A stretch of DNA of 64,000 nucleotides. Source: Pseudomonas putida (GTDB lineage: Bacteria > Pseudomonadota > Gammaproteobacteria > Pseudomonadales > Pseudomonadaceae). The position numbers were made by a program, and so were the translations under genes. A model generated the notes under the pieces. The model saw only the letters and a program-made list of their open reading frames with translations, did not search any database and was not told the DNA's origin. The DNA lies in assembly GCF_026625125.1 (NCBI RefSeq), contig NZ_CP113097.1, positions 2,170,001 to 2,234,000 on the forward strand, written 5' to 3'. Below are positions 43,868-52,011 of the stretch, in pieces; the first letter of the stretch is position 1; every line of letters starts with the position of its first letter.

Positions 43868-44533
43868 ATGGCCTATGAATTCGACTTCGCCCCTGTGCTG
43901 GCCCAGGCCCCCTTGTTGCTCAAGGGCGCCTGGTTCACCCTGCAGCTTACGGCGGTCGGCACCTTGCTGGGCGTGGCCATCGGCGTGCTCGGCGCGGGTG
44001 TACGCGCCTGGCGTGTGCGCCCCTTCGACACGCTGTTTGGCTTGTACGTGGAGCTGATCCGCAACACACCCTTCATCGTCCAGCTGTTCTTCATCTTCTT
44101 CGGCCTGCCGGCACTGGGCATTCGCCTGACCGAGTGGCAGGCGGCGGTGCTGGCCATGGTGATCAACCTGGGGGCCTACTCCACCGAGATCATCAGGGCG
44201 GGCATTCAGGCCATTCCCAAAGGCCAGCTGGAAGCTGCCGCGGCCTTGGCCATGAGCCGCTTCGAGGCCTTTCGGCATGTGGTGCTGCAGCCGGCCCTGG
44301 CCAAGGTATGGCCAGCACTGACCAGCCAGATCGTGATCGTCATGCTCGGCTCGGCGGTGTGCTCGCAAATCGCCACCGAGGAGCTGTCGTTCGCCGCCAA
44401 CTTCATCCAGTCGCGCAACTTCCGCGCATTCGAAACCTACCTGCTGACCACCGTGCTCTACCTGGTCATGGCCATCGCCTTGCGCCAATTGCTGGCATGG
44501 CTGGGGCACCGTCTGCTGATGGGGAGACGTTAA
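43868..44533 (+). CDS. polar amino-acid ABC transporter permease, first subunit
   Basis: This 221-residue inner-membrane permease of the HisM/GlnP type has about five helices and the coupling motif EAAAALAMSRFEAFRHVVLQPAL that contacts the ATPase. YVELIRNTPFIVQLFFIFFGLP is family-typical. Its TAA overlaps the ATG of the second permease (TAATG). Confidence 0.9.
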   Translation: MAYEFDFAPVLAQAPLLLKGAWFTLQLTAVGTLLGVAIGVLGAGVRAWRVRPFDTLFGLYVELIRNTPFIVQLFFIFFGLPALGIRLTEWQAAVLAMVINLGAYSTEIIRAGIQAIPKGQLEAAAALAMSRFEAFRHVVLQPALAKVWPALTSQIVIVMLGSAVCSQIATEELSFAANFIQSRNFRAFETYLLTTVLYLVMAIALRQLLAWLGHRLLMGRR

Positions 44534-45180
44534 TGGACTTCACCTTCTGGGACATCCTGCGCAACCTGCTGATCGGCCTGCAATGGACCTTGCTGCTGTC
44601 GCTGGTGGCGTTCTTGTGCGGTGGCTTGGCCGGGCTGCTGGTGCTGGTCGCCCGCATTTCTCAATCGCCGTGGCTGCGTGGCCTGGCGCGCGGTTACATC
44701 GAGCTGTTTCAAGGCACACCATTGCTGATGCAACTGTTCATGGTGTTTTTCGGCATTGCCTTGTTCGGCCTGGATGTGTCTGCCTGGATGGCGGCAGCCA
44801 TTGCCCTGACCCTGTTCACCAGTGCGTTTCTTGCCGAGATCTGGCGTGGTTGTGTCGAGTCCATTCCAAACGGCCAGTGGGAGGCGTCCGGTAGCCTGGC
44901 AATGAGCCGCATGGAGCAACTGCGCCATGTGATCCTGCCACAGGCGTTGCGCATCGCCGTCGCGCCGACCGTGGGCTTTTCGGTGCAGGTGGTCAAAGGT
45001 ACTGCCGTCACCTCGATCATCGGTTTCACCGAGTTGACCAAGACCGGCGGCATGCTGGCCAACGCCACCTTCGAGCCGTTCATGGTCTATGGCCTGGTTG
45101 CGCTGGGTTACTTCATCCTCTGTTACCCGCTCTCGCTGAGCGCCCGTTATCTGGAAAGGAGGCTGCATGCCCCTGCTTAG
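44533..45180 (+). CDS. polar amino-acid ABC transporter permease, second subunit
   Basis: This 215-residue permease pairs with the preceding one to form the membrane channel. It has the phrase YIELFQGTPLLMQLFMVFFG and the coupling loop EASGSLAMSRMEQLRHVILPQAL. The ATG at 44533 overlaps the previous stop, which excludes the much longer frame that begins inside the first permease. It overlaps the ATPase gene by 14 bases. Confidence 0.9.
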   Translation: MDFTFWDILRNLLIGLQWTLLLSLVAFLCGGLAGLLVLVARISQSPWLRGLARGYIELFQGTPLLMQLFMVFFGIALFGLDVSAWMAAAIALTLFTSAFLAEIWRGCVESIPNGQWEASGSLAMSRMEQLRHVILPQALRIAVAPTVGFSVQVVKGTAVTSIIGFTELTKTGGMLANATFEPFMVYGLVALGYFILCYPLSLSARYLERRLHAPA

Positions 45181-45901
45181 AGTGTCCGCGCTGCACAAAT
45201 ACTACGGCGACAACCATGTGCTCAAGGGCGTCGACCTGAGCATCGAAGAGGGCGAGGTGGTCGCGATCATCGGCCGCAGCGGCTCGGGCAAAAGTACCTT
45301 GTTGCGCACCCTCAATGGCCTGGAGTCGATCAGCGATGGCGTGATCGAAGTGGACGGTGAGTACCTCGATGCCGGACGCGCCGACCTGCGCTCCCTGCGG
45401 CAGAAGGTGGGCATGGTGTTCCAGCAGTTCAACCTGTTCCCGCACCTGAGCGTGGGCGAGAACGTGATGCTCGCCCCCCAGGTGGTGAAGAAGGCCAACA
45501 GGGCTCAAGCGCGCCAATTGGCTGAACAGATGCTGGCGCGGGTAGGCCTGGCGGAGAAGTTCGATGCCTACCCTGATCGGCTTTCCGGTGGCCAGCAACA
45601 GCGGGTGGCGATCGCGAGGGCGCTGGCCATGTCGCCCAGGGTGCTGCTGTGCGACGAAATCACCTCGGCGCTCGACCCCGAGCTGGTCAACGAAGTGTTG
45701 GGCGTGGTGCGCCAGCTGGCGAGCGAAGGCATGACCTTGATCATGGTCACCCATGAGATGCGCTTTGCCCGCGAAGTGGGCGACAAGCTGGTGTTCATGC
45801 ACCATGGCAAGGTGCATGAAGTGGGTAACCCGCGTGAAGTGTTCGCTGCACCGCAAACGGCCGAGCTGGCCAATTTCATCGGCTCGGTGGTATCGGCCTG
45901 A
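45167..45901 (+). CDS. polar amino-acid ABC transporter ATP-binding protein
   Basis: This 244-residue cytoplasmic ATPase has Walker A GRSGSGKST (about 37-45), the Q-loop in VGMVFQQFNLF, signature LSGGQQQRVAIARAL, Walker B VLLCDEITSALD and the H-loop VTHEM. GAAAGGAGG precedes the ATG. It is the last gene of the operon. Confidence 0.92.
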   Translation: MPLLRVSALHKYYGDNHVLKGVDLSIEEGEVVAIIGRSGSGKSTLLRTLNGLESISDGVIEVDGEYLDAGRADLRSLRQKVGMVFQQFNLFPHLSVGENVMLAPQVVKKANRAQARQLAEQMLARVGLAEKFDAYPDRLSGGQQQRVAIARALAMSPRVLLCDEITSALDPELVNEVLGVVRQLASEGMTLIMVTHEMRFAREVGDKLVFMHHGKVHEVGNPREVFAAPQTAELANFIGSVVSA

Positions 45902-45922
45902 GCCTGCCTCGGCGGCTGCAGC

Positions 45923-46699
45923 TCAGGCCGCCCGCTCCAGCACGTCCAGCAGGTCGACGAACTCCATCGCCAGTTTGTGCCGCGGTGCCAGGTGTACCAG
46001 CGGCACCGACGCCAGGTGCGACTCTCGCATCTTGATCGAGCTGCTCAAATACACCGGCAGCACAGGCATGCCCTCGCTGCGCAGTTGGTCAACCAACGTC
46101 TGATGCAATGCTGTGCGGCCGGCGAACTGGTTGACCACCACGCCTTCCACGTGCAGTGCGGGGTTGTGGTCCAGGCGCAGTTCCTCGACCTGGGCCATGA
46201 CACTGTGCAGCGCCTGGCGCGAGAAGCTGTCGCAGTCGAACGGGATCAACAGGCGCTCAGCCGCCACCAAGGCGCTGAGGGTATAGAAGTTGAGCGCAGG
46301 CGGGGTGTCGATGTAGATCCGTTCGTAATCCTCGCTCAGCGCCAGCAGCAGCTTGCGCAGCTTGTTGATCTTGAACTTGCTCTGCAGTTTGCTCTGCAAG
46401 TCGCTGAGGTCGGGGCTGGCGGTCACCAGGTGCAGGTTGCGGTAACGGGTTTCGGTGATTGCCACGCGGTGCTTCTTGCCCGCAGCGGTAACGGGCGACA
46501 GCGTCTGGCGAAAGAAATCGGCGATGCCGGCGGGGATGGCGTCGTTGGCCAGGCCAGTGAGGTAGTAGGTGGCGTTGGCCTGTGCGTCGAGGTCCACCAG
46601 CAACGTGCGGTAACCTTCGGCTGCACTGGCGGCGGCAAGGTTGCAGGCGATGCTTGATTTGCCCACGCCACCTTTCTGATTGAAAACCACACGACGCAT
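45923..46699 (-). CDS. orphan ParA family ATPase
   Basis: This 258-residue protein has the deviant Walker A of ParA/MinD ATPases (FNQKGGVGKSS, about 6-16), switch I near LLVDLDAQANATYYL and Walker B in IYIDTPPALN. There is no parB gene or parS-like site next to it, so it is an orphan; such ParAs place cargo such as chemoreceptors or other complexes. The ATG at 46699 (MRRVVFNQ) gives the normal N-terminus. Confidence 0.85.
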   Translation of the reverse strand: MRRVVFNQKGGVGKSSIACNLAAASAAEGYRTLLVDLDAQANATYYLTGLANDAIPAGIADFFRQTLSPVTAAGKKHRVAITETRYRNLHLVTASPDLSDLQSKLQSKFKINKLRKLLLALSEDYERIYIDTPPALNFYTLSALVAAERLLIPFDCDSFSRQALHSVMAQVEELRLDHNPALHVEGVVVNQFAGRTALHQTLVDQLRSEGMPVLPVYLSSSIKMRESHLASVPLVHLAPRHKLAMEFVDLLDVLERAA

Positions 46700-46822
46700 T
46701 GGACGCTCATCCATGAAGAGAGAAATGTCAGGTTGGGGTCAATCCTATGACCAATACACGACAGTTTTATGACAATAGCTGTTACATCTGGTCACGATAA
46801 ACCCGGCCTGCGCGGGCCCCGC

Positions 46823-47164
46823 TCAGCCCCCGCTCCCTGACCCGCTACCACTGCTGCCGCTACCACTACCGCCGCTACCACTGCCGGAGCCTGAAGCCCC
46901 ACCGGAGCCCTGGGATCCACTGCTCTCCGAGCCTTTGGTAGTGCCATCTCCGCCAGTGTTGTCGGTGTCGTTGCTGCCCGTTCCGCTGCCGGTGGCATCG
47001 GCAGGCACACCCGCGCCCGTCGCACCCCCCTTGTCGACTGCCATCGTGCCAGGGCCTGGGGGCGAGTTACCGTTGTCGTTCATGTCGGTCGCCGCCAAGG
47101 CGGCGGATGTGCCGGCGCCCAGGCAAAGGGCGAGCAGCAGCGCATGATGGGTCAACCGTTTCAT
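46823..47164 (-). CDS. secreted glycine/serine-rich low-complexity protein
   Basis: This 113-residue protein has a signal peptide (MKRLTHHALLLALCLGAGTSAALA) followed by a disordered body. The last ~40 residues are almost only Gly and Ser in GSGS-type repeats, and the DNA repeats accordingly. There are no cysteines after the signal. The function is unknown; it could be a spacer, a surface or biofilm component, or a stress-induced periplasmic protein. Confidence 0.7.
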   Translation of the reverse strand: MKRLTHHALLLALCLGAGTSAALAATDMNDNGNSPPGPGTMAVDKGGATGAGVPADATGSGTGSNDTDNTGGDGTTKGSESSGSQGSGGASGSGSGSGGSGSGSSGSGSGSGG

Positions 47165-47322
47165 GGTGATCTCCAGTGGAGTGATTACCCAATCTTCGGC
47201 TGGCCGGCGGGGTGGGAGGTGCCGTGCAACCGACGGGTGGCCGCCATTGAACGCCTGTCAGCTTCGCTGTGCACCTGCGCCACTCCCAGTGAGAGGGTCG
47301 CAGCGCCTACAGTACTGCGCAG

Positions 47323-47787
47323 TTACAACCCATTCAGCTCGTCCTCCACCTGCTGCAAGCGCTTCTGTGCCAGTGCTTGGGCCTTCTCGTCGCGTGCGGT
47401 CTCGCGCATCAGCCGGGTAAGCTTGGCGCTCAGCCGCTGGCCGTCCTCGGTCTGCTCCAGGGCCTGGGCCTTGGCGGGGTCGCGGGTGACCTGGACGATG
47501 GTGGCGAACTCGGCGTCGCTGAAGTTCTTTTCGCTGTAGAGCTTGAACAGGTCCTGGCGCTGGTCCTCGACCGAGAGGTGCTTGCGCAGCACCCTGCGGA
47601 TTGTCTCTTCGTCGAGTTGCGGGTGAGTGCGGGTGAGCAGCGACGCCATGCGGTCTATGTTGTGCTCGTAGGCTTCCTGCAGCGGCAGCATGGCCACGAT
47701 CTGCTCTTCGCGGGTCGGTTTCTGGTCGCAGGCGGTGAGGGCAGCGGCAAACAACAGCGGCAGCAACAACTTGCAGAGGCGGGGCAT
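47323..47787 (-). CDS. putative lipoprotein of unknown function
   Basis: This 154-residue protein has a lipoprotein signal (LLLPLLFAAALTAC, Cys about 20) and a charged, fully helical body with coiled-coil character at the C-terminus (DEKAQALAQKRLQQVEDEL). I know no specific family. The ATG at 47787 gives the proper lipobox. It is divergent from a GNAT gene. Confidence 0.75.
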   Translation of the reverse strand: MPRLCKLLLPLLFAAALTACDQKPTREEQIVAMLPLQEAYEHNIDRMASLLTRTHPQLDEETIRRVLRKHLSVEDQRQDLFKLYSEKNFSDAEFATIVQVTRDPAKAQALEQTEDGQRLSAKLTRLMRETARDEKAQALAQKRLQQVEDELNGL

Positions 47788-47904
47788 GGGCTGGCCTTGG
47801 GCGCGTTCTAGGGCGAGGATTATAGCGAGATCGGGCCGGCCATGCATTGGGCCGTCCGATGCGGTAGGGTAGGGAACCTTTTACCAGGCCATCGCTTCGA
47901 TCCC

Positions 47905-48405
47905 ATGCCCGACTGGACTTTCCAAACACCCGGCCGTGACGCCATCGATGAAGTCGTAGCCTTCGTCGACAAGGCCCGCCGGGAGCTCTTCCCCATGCTC
48001 GCCCATTCACCTCTGCCCAAAGACCTGGCCGATTTCGAGGCGACCTACCTCGATGGCGACGGGCATTTTCTGGAAGCCCGGGATAACGGCACCTTGATCG
48101 CAACCATCGGCTACCAGCCCTACGACCATCGCTTTCATCAGCTCGATTATCACGGCAAACGCGTCGTTGAAATCGTGCGCCTGTTCGTGCTGCCCGGCTA
48201 CCGGCGCAACGGCTTGGCCGCGGCGTTGTTCCAGGCCTTGCGTGAGCACGCCGTCGAGGCAGGTGTCGACTGCCTGTACCTGCACACCCATCCGTTTCTG
48301 CCGGGTGCGATCTGGTTCTGGGAGCGCCAGGGCTTTGTGGTGGTCGACGTAGAGGATGACCCGGTGTGGCTGACGACGCACATGGAGCAGTGGCAGGCGG
48401 TTTAG
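47905..48405 (+). CDS. GNAT family N-acetyltransferase
   Basis: This 166-residue cytoplasmic protein has the GNAT acetyl-CoA motif VVEIVRLFVLPGYRRNGLAAALFQAL (about 86-112) and the C-terminal FWERQGF segment. The substrate is not deducible. It is a single gene whose stop faces the cupredoxin gene with seven bases between them. Confidence 0.87.
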   Translation: MPDWTFQTPGRDAIDEVVAFVDKARRELFPMLAHSPLPKDLADFEATYLDGDGHFLEARDNGTLIATIGYQPYDHRFHQLDYHGKRVVEIVRLFVLPGYRRNGLAAALFQALREHAVEAGVDCLYLHTHPFLPGAIWFWERQGFVVVDVEDDPVWLTTHMEQWQAV

Positions 48406-48412
48406 GAACCGG

Positions 48413-48847
48413 TCATTGGCCGGCCTCCAACTGCTGCAGTTGAGCTGCCAGGCGCGTGCGTGCCCGGGCAGGCAGCGCCGCTGGCAATTCGGTCAAGCGG
48501 GCATCGCCTACCTGAATCAGCATCACCATGCCCATCGCCAGGTGCGGGATGCAATGGATGCCGTACACCCCTGCCACCGTGAAGGTCTGCTCGAAGGGCT
48601 GGTTCAGCTTGCTCTTGAACGCCATGGCGCCCTCCGGTAGCAACCCGGGCAGGCTGGCTGCGTTGTGGCCGCTCTGGGTCGGCACGAAACGTACCGTATC
48701 ACCCGCAGCGATACGCAGGTGGTCGGGCTCGTAGATCATCGAGCCTGCCGCCCCGCGGTTGAGCATCTTCACTTCGTGCACCTCGGCCAGCGCGGCGTGA
48801 GGTAGCACAGCGCTGGCGAGCAGCAGGACGGTAGTGCGCAACAGCAT
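48413..48847 (-). CDS. pseudoazurin-like blue copper protein
   Basis: This 144-residue periplasmic cupredoxin has a signal peptide ending AALA (about 21) and a complete type 1 copper site: His in QSGHNAASLPG, and Cys, His and Met in YGIHCIPHLAMGM. Pseudoazurins shuttle electrons to denitrification or other periplasmic reductases. AGGAAGC precedes the ATG, which comes 16 bases after the ABC ATPase stop, so the gene is probably the tail of the cobalamin-riboswitch operon. Confidence 0.88.
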   Translation of the reverse strand: MLLRTTVLLLASAVLPHAALAEVHEVKMLNRGAAGSMIYEPDHLRIAAGDTVRFVPTQSGHNAASLPGLLPEGAMAFKSKLNQPFEQTFTVAGVYGIHCIPHLAMGMVMLIQVGDARLTELPAALPARARTRLAAQLQQLEAGQ

Positions 48848-48863
48848 GCCGGAGCTTCCTGGT

Positions 48864-49652
48864 TCAGGGGGCGCGAAAGCGCAGGATGCGCGCGCCGTCG
48901 AAGGGGTCGGTGAGGTAGCGGGCGTGTACGCCGAAGGTGCTCAGCAAACGCTCGGGGGTCAGTACCTCAAGCGGATCGCCGAGGGCGACCAGGCGGCCGT
49001 GTTCGAGCACCGCCACACGGTCGCAGGTCAGTGCCTGGTTCAGGTCGTGCAGGGCCACCAGGGTGGTGACCGGTAACGCCTGTACCTGTTGCAGCAGGCT
49101 CAGCTGATGCTGGATGTCGAGGTGGTTGGTCGGCTCATCGAGCAGCAGCAGCTGCGGGCGCTGGGCCAGGGCGCGGGCAATGTGTACGCGCTGGCGTTCG
49201 CCACCGGACAGCGAACCCCAGATACGGCTACGCAGGTGCGAGGCATCGAGGTCGGCCAGGGCCTGCTCGACGATCGCACGATCCTCCTGGGAAAACGGCG
49301 CCAGGGCGGACAACCATGGGGTACGCCCTAGCGCCACGGCGTCGAACACGCTGATGGCGTCGAGGGTGTCGGCCTGTTGCTCGACCAGCGCCAAGGCCTG
49401 GGCGATGCGCCGACGCGGCAGGCGTGCAAGCGGCTCGCCGAGCAATTGCACGCTGCCGCTATGCGGCGTGCGCAGCCCGGCCAGCAGTTTGAGCAGGGAT
49501 GATTTACCGGAGCCATTCGGGCCGACGATGCCAAGGGTTTCACCGGCGACGACCGTCAGGTTGATGTCGCGTAGCACGGGGTTGCCCGCCAGTTGCAAAC
49601 CCAAGCCTTGGCAGGCGAGCGGAGCGACTTTCGGCGGTGTCATGGCCGTCAT
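48864..49652 (-). CDS. Fe/cobalamin-type ABC transporter ATP-binding protein
   Basis: This 262-residue FepC/BtuD-type ATPase has Walker A GPNGSGKSS (about 39-47), signature LSGGERQRVHIARAL and Walker B LLLLDEPTNHLD. The ATG overlaps the permease stop. The riboswitch ahead of the operon makes vitamin B12 or a corrinoid precursor the likely cargo, a BtuD role. Confidence 0.9.
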   Translation of the reverse strand: MTAMTPPKVAPLACQGLGLQLAGNPVLRDINLTVVAGETLGIVGPNGSGKSSLLKLLAGLRTPHSGSVQLLGEPLARLPRRRIAQALALVEQQADTLDAISVFDAVALGRTPWLSALAPFSQEDRAIVEQALADLDASHLRSRIWGSLSGGERQRVHIARALAQRPQLLLLDEPTNHLDIQHQLSLLQQVQALPVTTLVALHDLNQALTCDRVAVLEHGRLVALGDPLEVLTPERLLSTFGVHARYLTDPFDGARILRFRAP

Positions 49653-50665
49653 GCGCGCCCCCTGCGGCTGACCAGGATCAGCGCAAACACCGGTGCGCCG
49701 ATCAGCGCGGTGACCACCCCTACCGGGATCACCTGGCCCGGGATCAGCGTGCGGGAAAGCATGTCTGCGGCGATCAGGAACAGCGCACCGCCCAGGGCGC
49801 TGGCCGGCAGCAGGCGGCTGTGGCCTGGGCCGAGCAACAGGCGCAGGGCATGCGGGATGACCAGCCCGACAAAACCGATGGCGCCGACGATGGACACCAT
49901 CACTGCCGTCACCAGCGCCGCGCAGCTGATCAGCAGCAATTGGCTGCGCCGCACCGCGATGCCCATCGACGCCGCCGAATCAGCGCCGAAGGTGAAGGCG
50001 TCCAGTGTGCGCCGGTGCCACAGGCACACCACCAGCCCGAACAGTGCCACCGGCATGGCCAGCCATACGGATGGCCAACGCACGCCACTGAGGTTGCCCA
50101 GCAGCCAGAACAGGATGCCGCGAGCCTGCTCGGCGGTGGCTGATTTGGTGATCAGAAACGCCGTCAGGGCGTTGAACAGTTGCGAGCCGGCAATCCCTGC
50201 CAGGATCACTTGGGCGTTGTTGCTGCTCGGGCCAGCTGCGCGGGCCAGCACCAGGACCAGCGCGAAGGCCGCGACGGCGCCGACGAAGGCGCCGCCGGAC
50301 ATGCTCAGGGCAATGCTGCCCAGGCCCATCAGGCCCACCAGCACGGCGCCGGTCGATGCCCCGGCTGACAGGCCCAGCAAGTAGGGTTCGGCCAGCGGGT
50401 TGCGCAGCAGTGCCTGCAGGATCACCCCACAGGTCGCCAGCCCTGCGCCGCAGGCGGCGGCGACCAGCGTGCGCGTCAGGCGGTAGTTCCAGACGATACC
50501 GGCGTCGATCGGGTCGACCGGGTAACCGGCCTGCCACAGCTGGTTGGCCAGTACCTGGTACACCACGCTGGGTGACACGTTGGTCTCGCCGATGGCAGTG
50601 CCGGCGAGCAATGCGCCGAGCAGGGCAATCAGGGCCAGTGCAGAGCAGGGCAACAGACGCTTCAT
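49649..50665 (-). CDS. FecCD-type ABC transporter permease
   Basis: This 338-residue inner-membrane permease has about ten helices and belongs to the FecCD/BtuC group that imports iron-siderophores, haem or cobalamin. YRLTRTLVAAACGAGLATCGVILQALLRNPLAEPYLLG is the conserved N-terminal block. Start and stop overlap both neighbours. A GTG three bases upstream could also start. Riboswitch control favours a BtuC function. Confidence 0.9.
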   Translation of the reverse strand: MKRLLPCSALALIALLGALLAGTAIGETNVSPSVVYQVLANQLWQAGYPVDPIDAGIVWNYRLTRTLVAAACGAGLATCGVILQALLRNPLAEPYLLGLSAGASTGAVLVGLMGLGSIALSMSGGAFVGAVAAFALVLVLARAAGPSSNNAQVILAGIAGSQLFNALTAFLITKSATAEQARGILFWLLGNLSGVRWPSVWLAMPVALFGLVVCLWHRRTLDAFTFGADSAASMGIAVRRSQLLLISCAALVTAVMVSIVGAIGFVGLVIPHALRLLLGPGHSRLLPASALGGALFLIAADMLSRTLIPGQVIPVGVVTALIGAPVFALILVSRRGRA

Positions 50666-51675
50666 CACGGCGCCGCTTTACCGCTGGCGAAGGCTGCCGA
50701 CAGGGTTTGCAGGCCCCGGAACAGGCGGATACCGGCCTGCATGGCATCGGCGTCGAGGACGATGATGCGGTTGTTTTTCACGGCATCCATGTGCTTGGTT
50801 ACCGGGTCGCTGTGCAGGAAGTCGAGCTTCTTCTGGTAGTCGTCGGCCGGAAAGCGGCGGCGATCCATGCGGGCGATGATCAGCCACGTCGGGTTGGCCT
50901 TGGCGAGGGTTTCCCAACCCACCGTGGGCCATTCTTCGGTGGACTCGACCACGTTGCGCACACCCAGGGTGCGCAGCATGAAGTCTGCCACGCCCTGGCG
51001 GCCCGCGACGTAGGGGTCGATGTCGAGGTCGGCGCTGGAGAACCAGAACAGTGCAGAGGTCTGGCTCAGGTCTTTGCCGGCCAGTTGTTGCCTGGCGCCG
51101 TCCAGGCGTGCCTGGAGGTCGCTGTTCAGTGCCGCGCCACGGTCCTGGACGTCGAAGATTTCTGCCAGCTGGCTGACGCTCTTGTAAATGCTCTGGACCT
51201 GAAACGCCTGCAGCCGCGTGCCATCGGCCCCCACCAGGTTGTCCTTGCCTTCGCAGTCCGAGGGCAGCAGGTAGGTGGGAATCTTCAGTTCGTTGAACTG
51301 CTCACGGGTCGCGACCACGCCCTGGGCGCCAACCATCCATTCGAACTGTACCGCCACAAGCTCGGGGCGCTTGCCCACCACCGCTTCGAAGCTTGGGTCG
51401 TTGTCGGCCAGGCGTGGCACCTTGTCATTCTGCGCCTTGTACTCGGGCAAGACGTTGTTGAACCACAGCGATGTGCCGGCCAGCTTGTCGCCCAACCCCA
51501 GCGCGTAGAGGATTTCGGTGCCGGCCTGGCCGATGGTCACGGCGCGTGCGGGGGCGTGGGCGAAGGTTTGCGGCATGCCGCAGTTGTCCACGGTCAGCGG
51601 ATAATGCGTGGCGGCGGCCTGTGCCGCGCCCGTGAGGCTCAGGCCGACAAGCAGGGTGGCGAAACGGGACAGCAT
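50665..51675 (-). CDS. Fe/B12-type ABC transporter substrate-binding protein
   Basis: This 336-residue periplasmic protein has a signal peptide ending AAQA (about 21) and the single-helix-hinge fold of BtuF/FhuD proteins (HAPARAVTIGQAGTEILYALGLGDKLAGTS). It is the first gene after the cobalamin riboswitch, so it most likely binds cobalamin or another corrinoid, although sequence alone does not exclude iron complexes. Confidence 0.88.
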   Translation of the reverse strand: MLSRFATLLVGLSLTGAAQAAATHYPLTVDNCGMPQTFAHAPARAVTIGQAGTEILYALGLGDKLAGTSLWFNNVLPEYKAQNDKVPRLADNDPSFEAVVGKRPELVAVQFEWMVGAQGVVATREQFNELKIPTYLLPSDCEGKDNLVGADGTRLQAFQVQSIYKSVSQLAEIFDVQDRGAALNSDLQARLDGARQQLAGKDLSQTSALFWFSSADLDIDPYVAGRQGVADFMLRTLGVRNVVESTEEWPTVGWETLAKANPTWLIIARMDRRRFPADDYQKKLDFLHSDPVTKHMDAVKNNRIIVLDADAMQAGIRLFRGLQTLSAAFASGKAAP

Positions 51676-51794
51676 GCGGGGCGATCTCCTATCGGACAGT
51701 TCACGGAAGGAACGCGCGGACAGGCATCGCCGAGCCCCTCATGCGACAGGGGCAACTCTGATGGCCAATCCCGGACACCCCGCCGGTTGGTAGA

Positions 51795-51975
51795 TGTAAG
51801 CCGGCAGGTCTCCTGACTGGTGCGTCATCACCCGGCTCCGGCCTTCCCGGATCAGCGGATCCAGTGGCATCGATGGAGCGGGCTCGGCACCTACAGTTGC
51901 GGGGGCAGTTCCGGTTGGCGCGCCTGGGCGGCTTGGGATTCCCTATTGTTTCCGTGGTGGAAACCGGCGGCCCGC
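51795..51975 (-). ncRNA. cobalamin riboswitch
   Basis: On the minus strand all core elements occur in order: GGTTTCCACCACGGAAAC with AATAGGGAA (plus-strand 51938-51966), AACTGCCCCCGCAACTGTA, GCCACTGG, and the B12 box AGTCAGGAGACCTGCC near 51801-51817. The outer stem GCCGG/CCGGC closes the fold. It ends about 120 bases before the binding-protein start and should switch the importer operon off when adenosylcobalamin is plentiful. Confidence 0.93.
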
Positions 51976-52011
51976 ATGGTAGACCATCAGGCAGCCGGTG
52001 AAAACGCTGAA

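Noticed and set aside
45911..45932. Hairpin GGCGGC/GCCGCC between the ABC ATPase gene and the ParA gene
   Set aside because: The stem is only six bases with a 10-base loop and overlaps the end of the ParA coding region; too weak to call a terminator.
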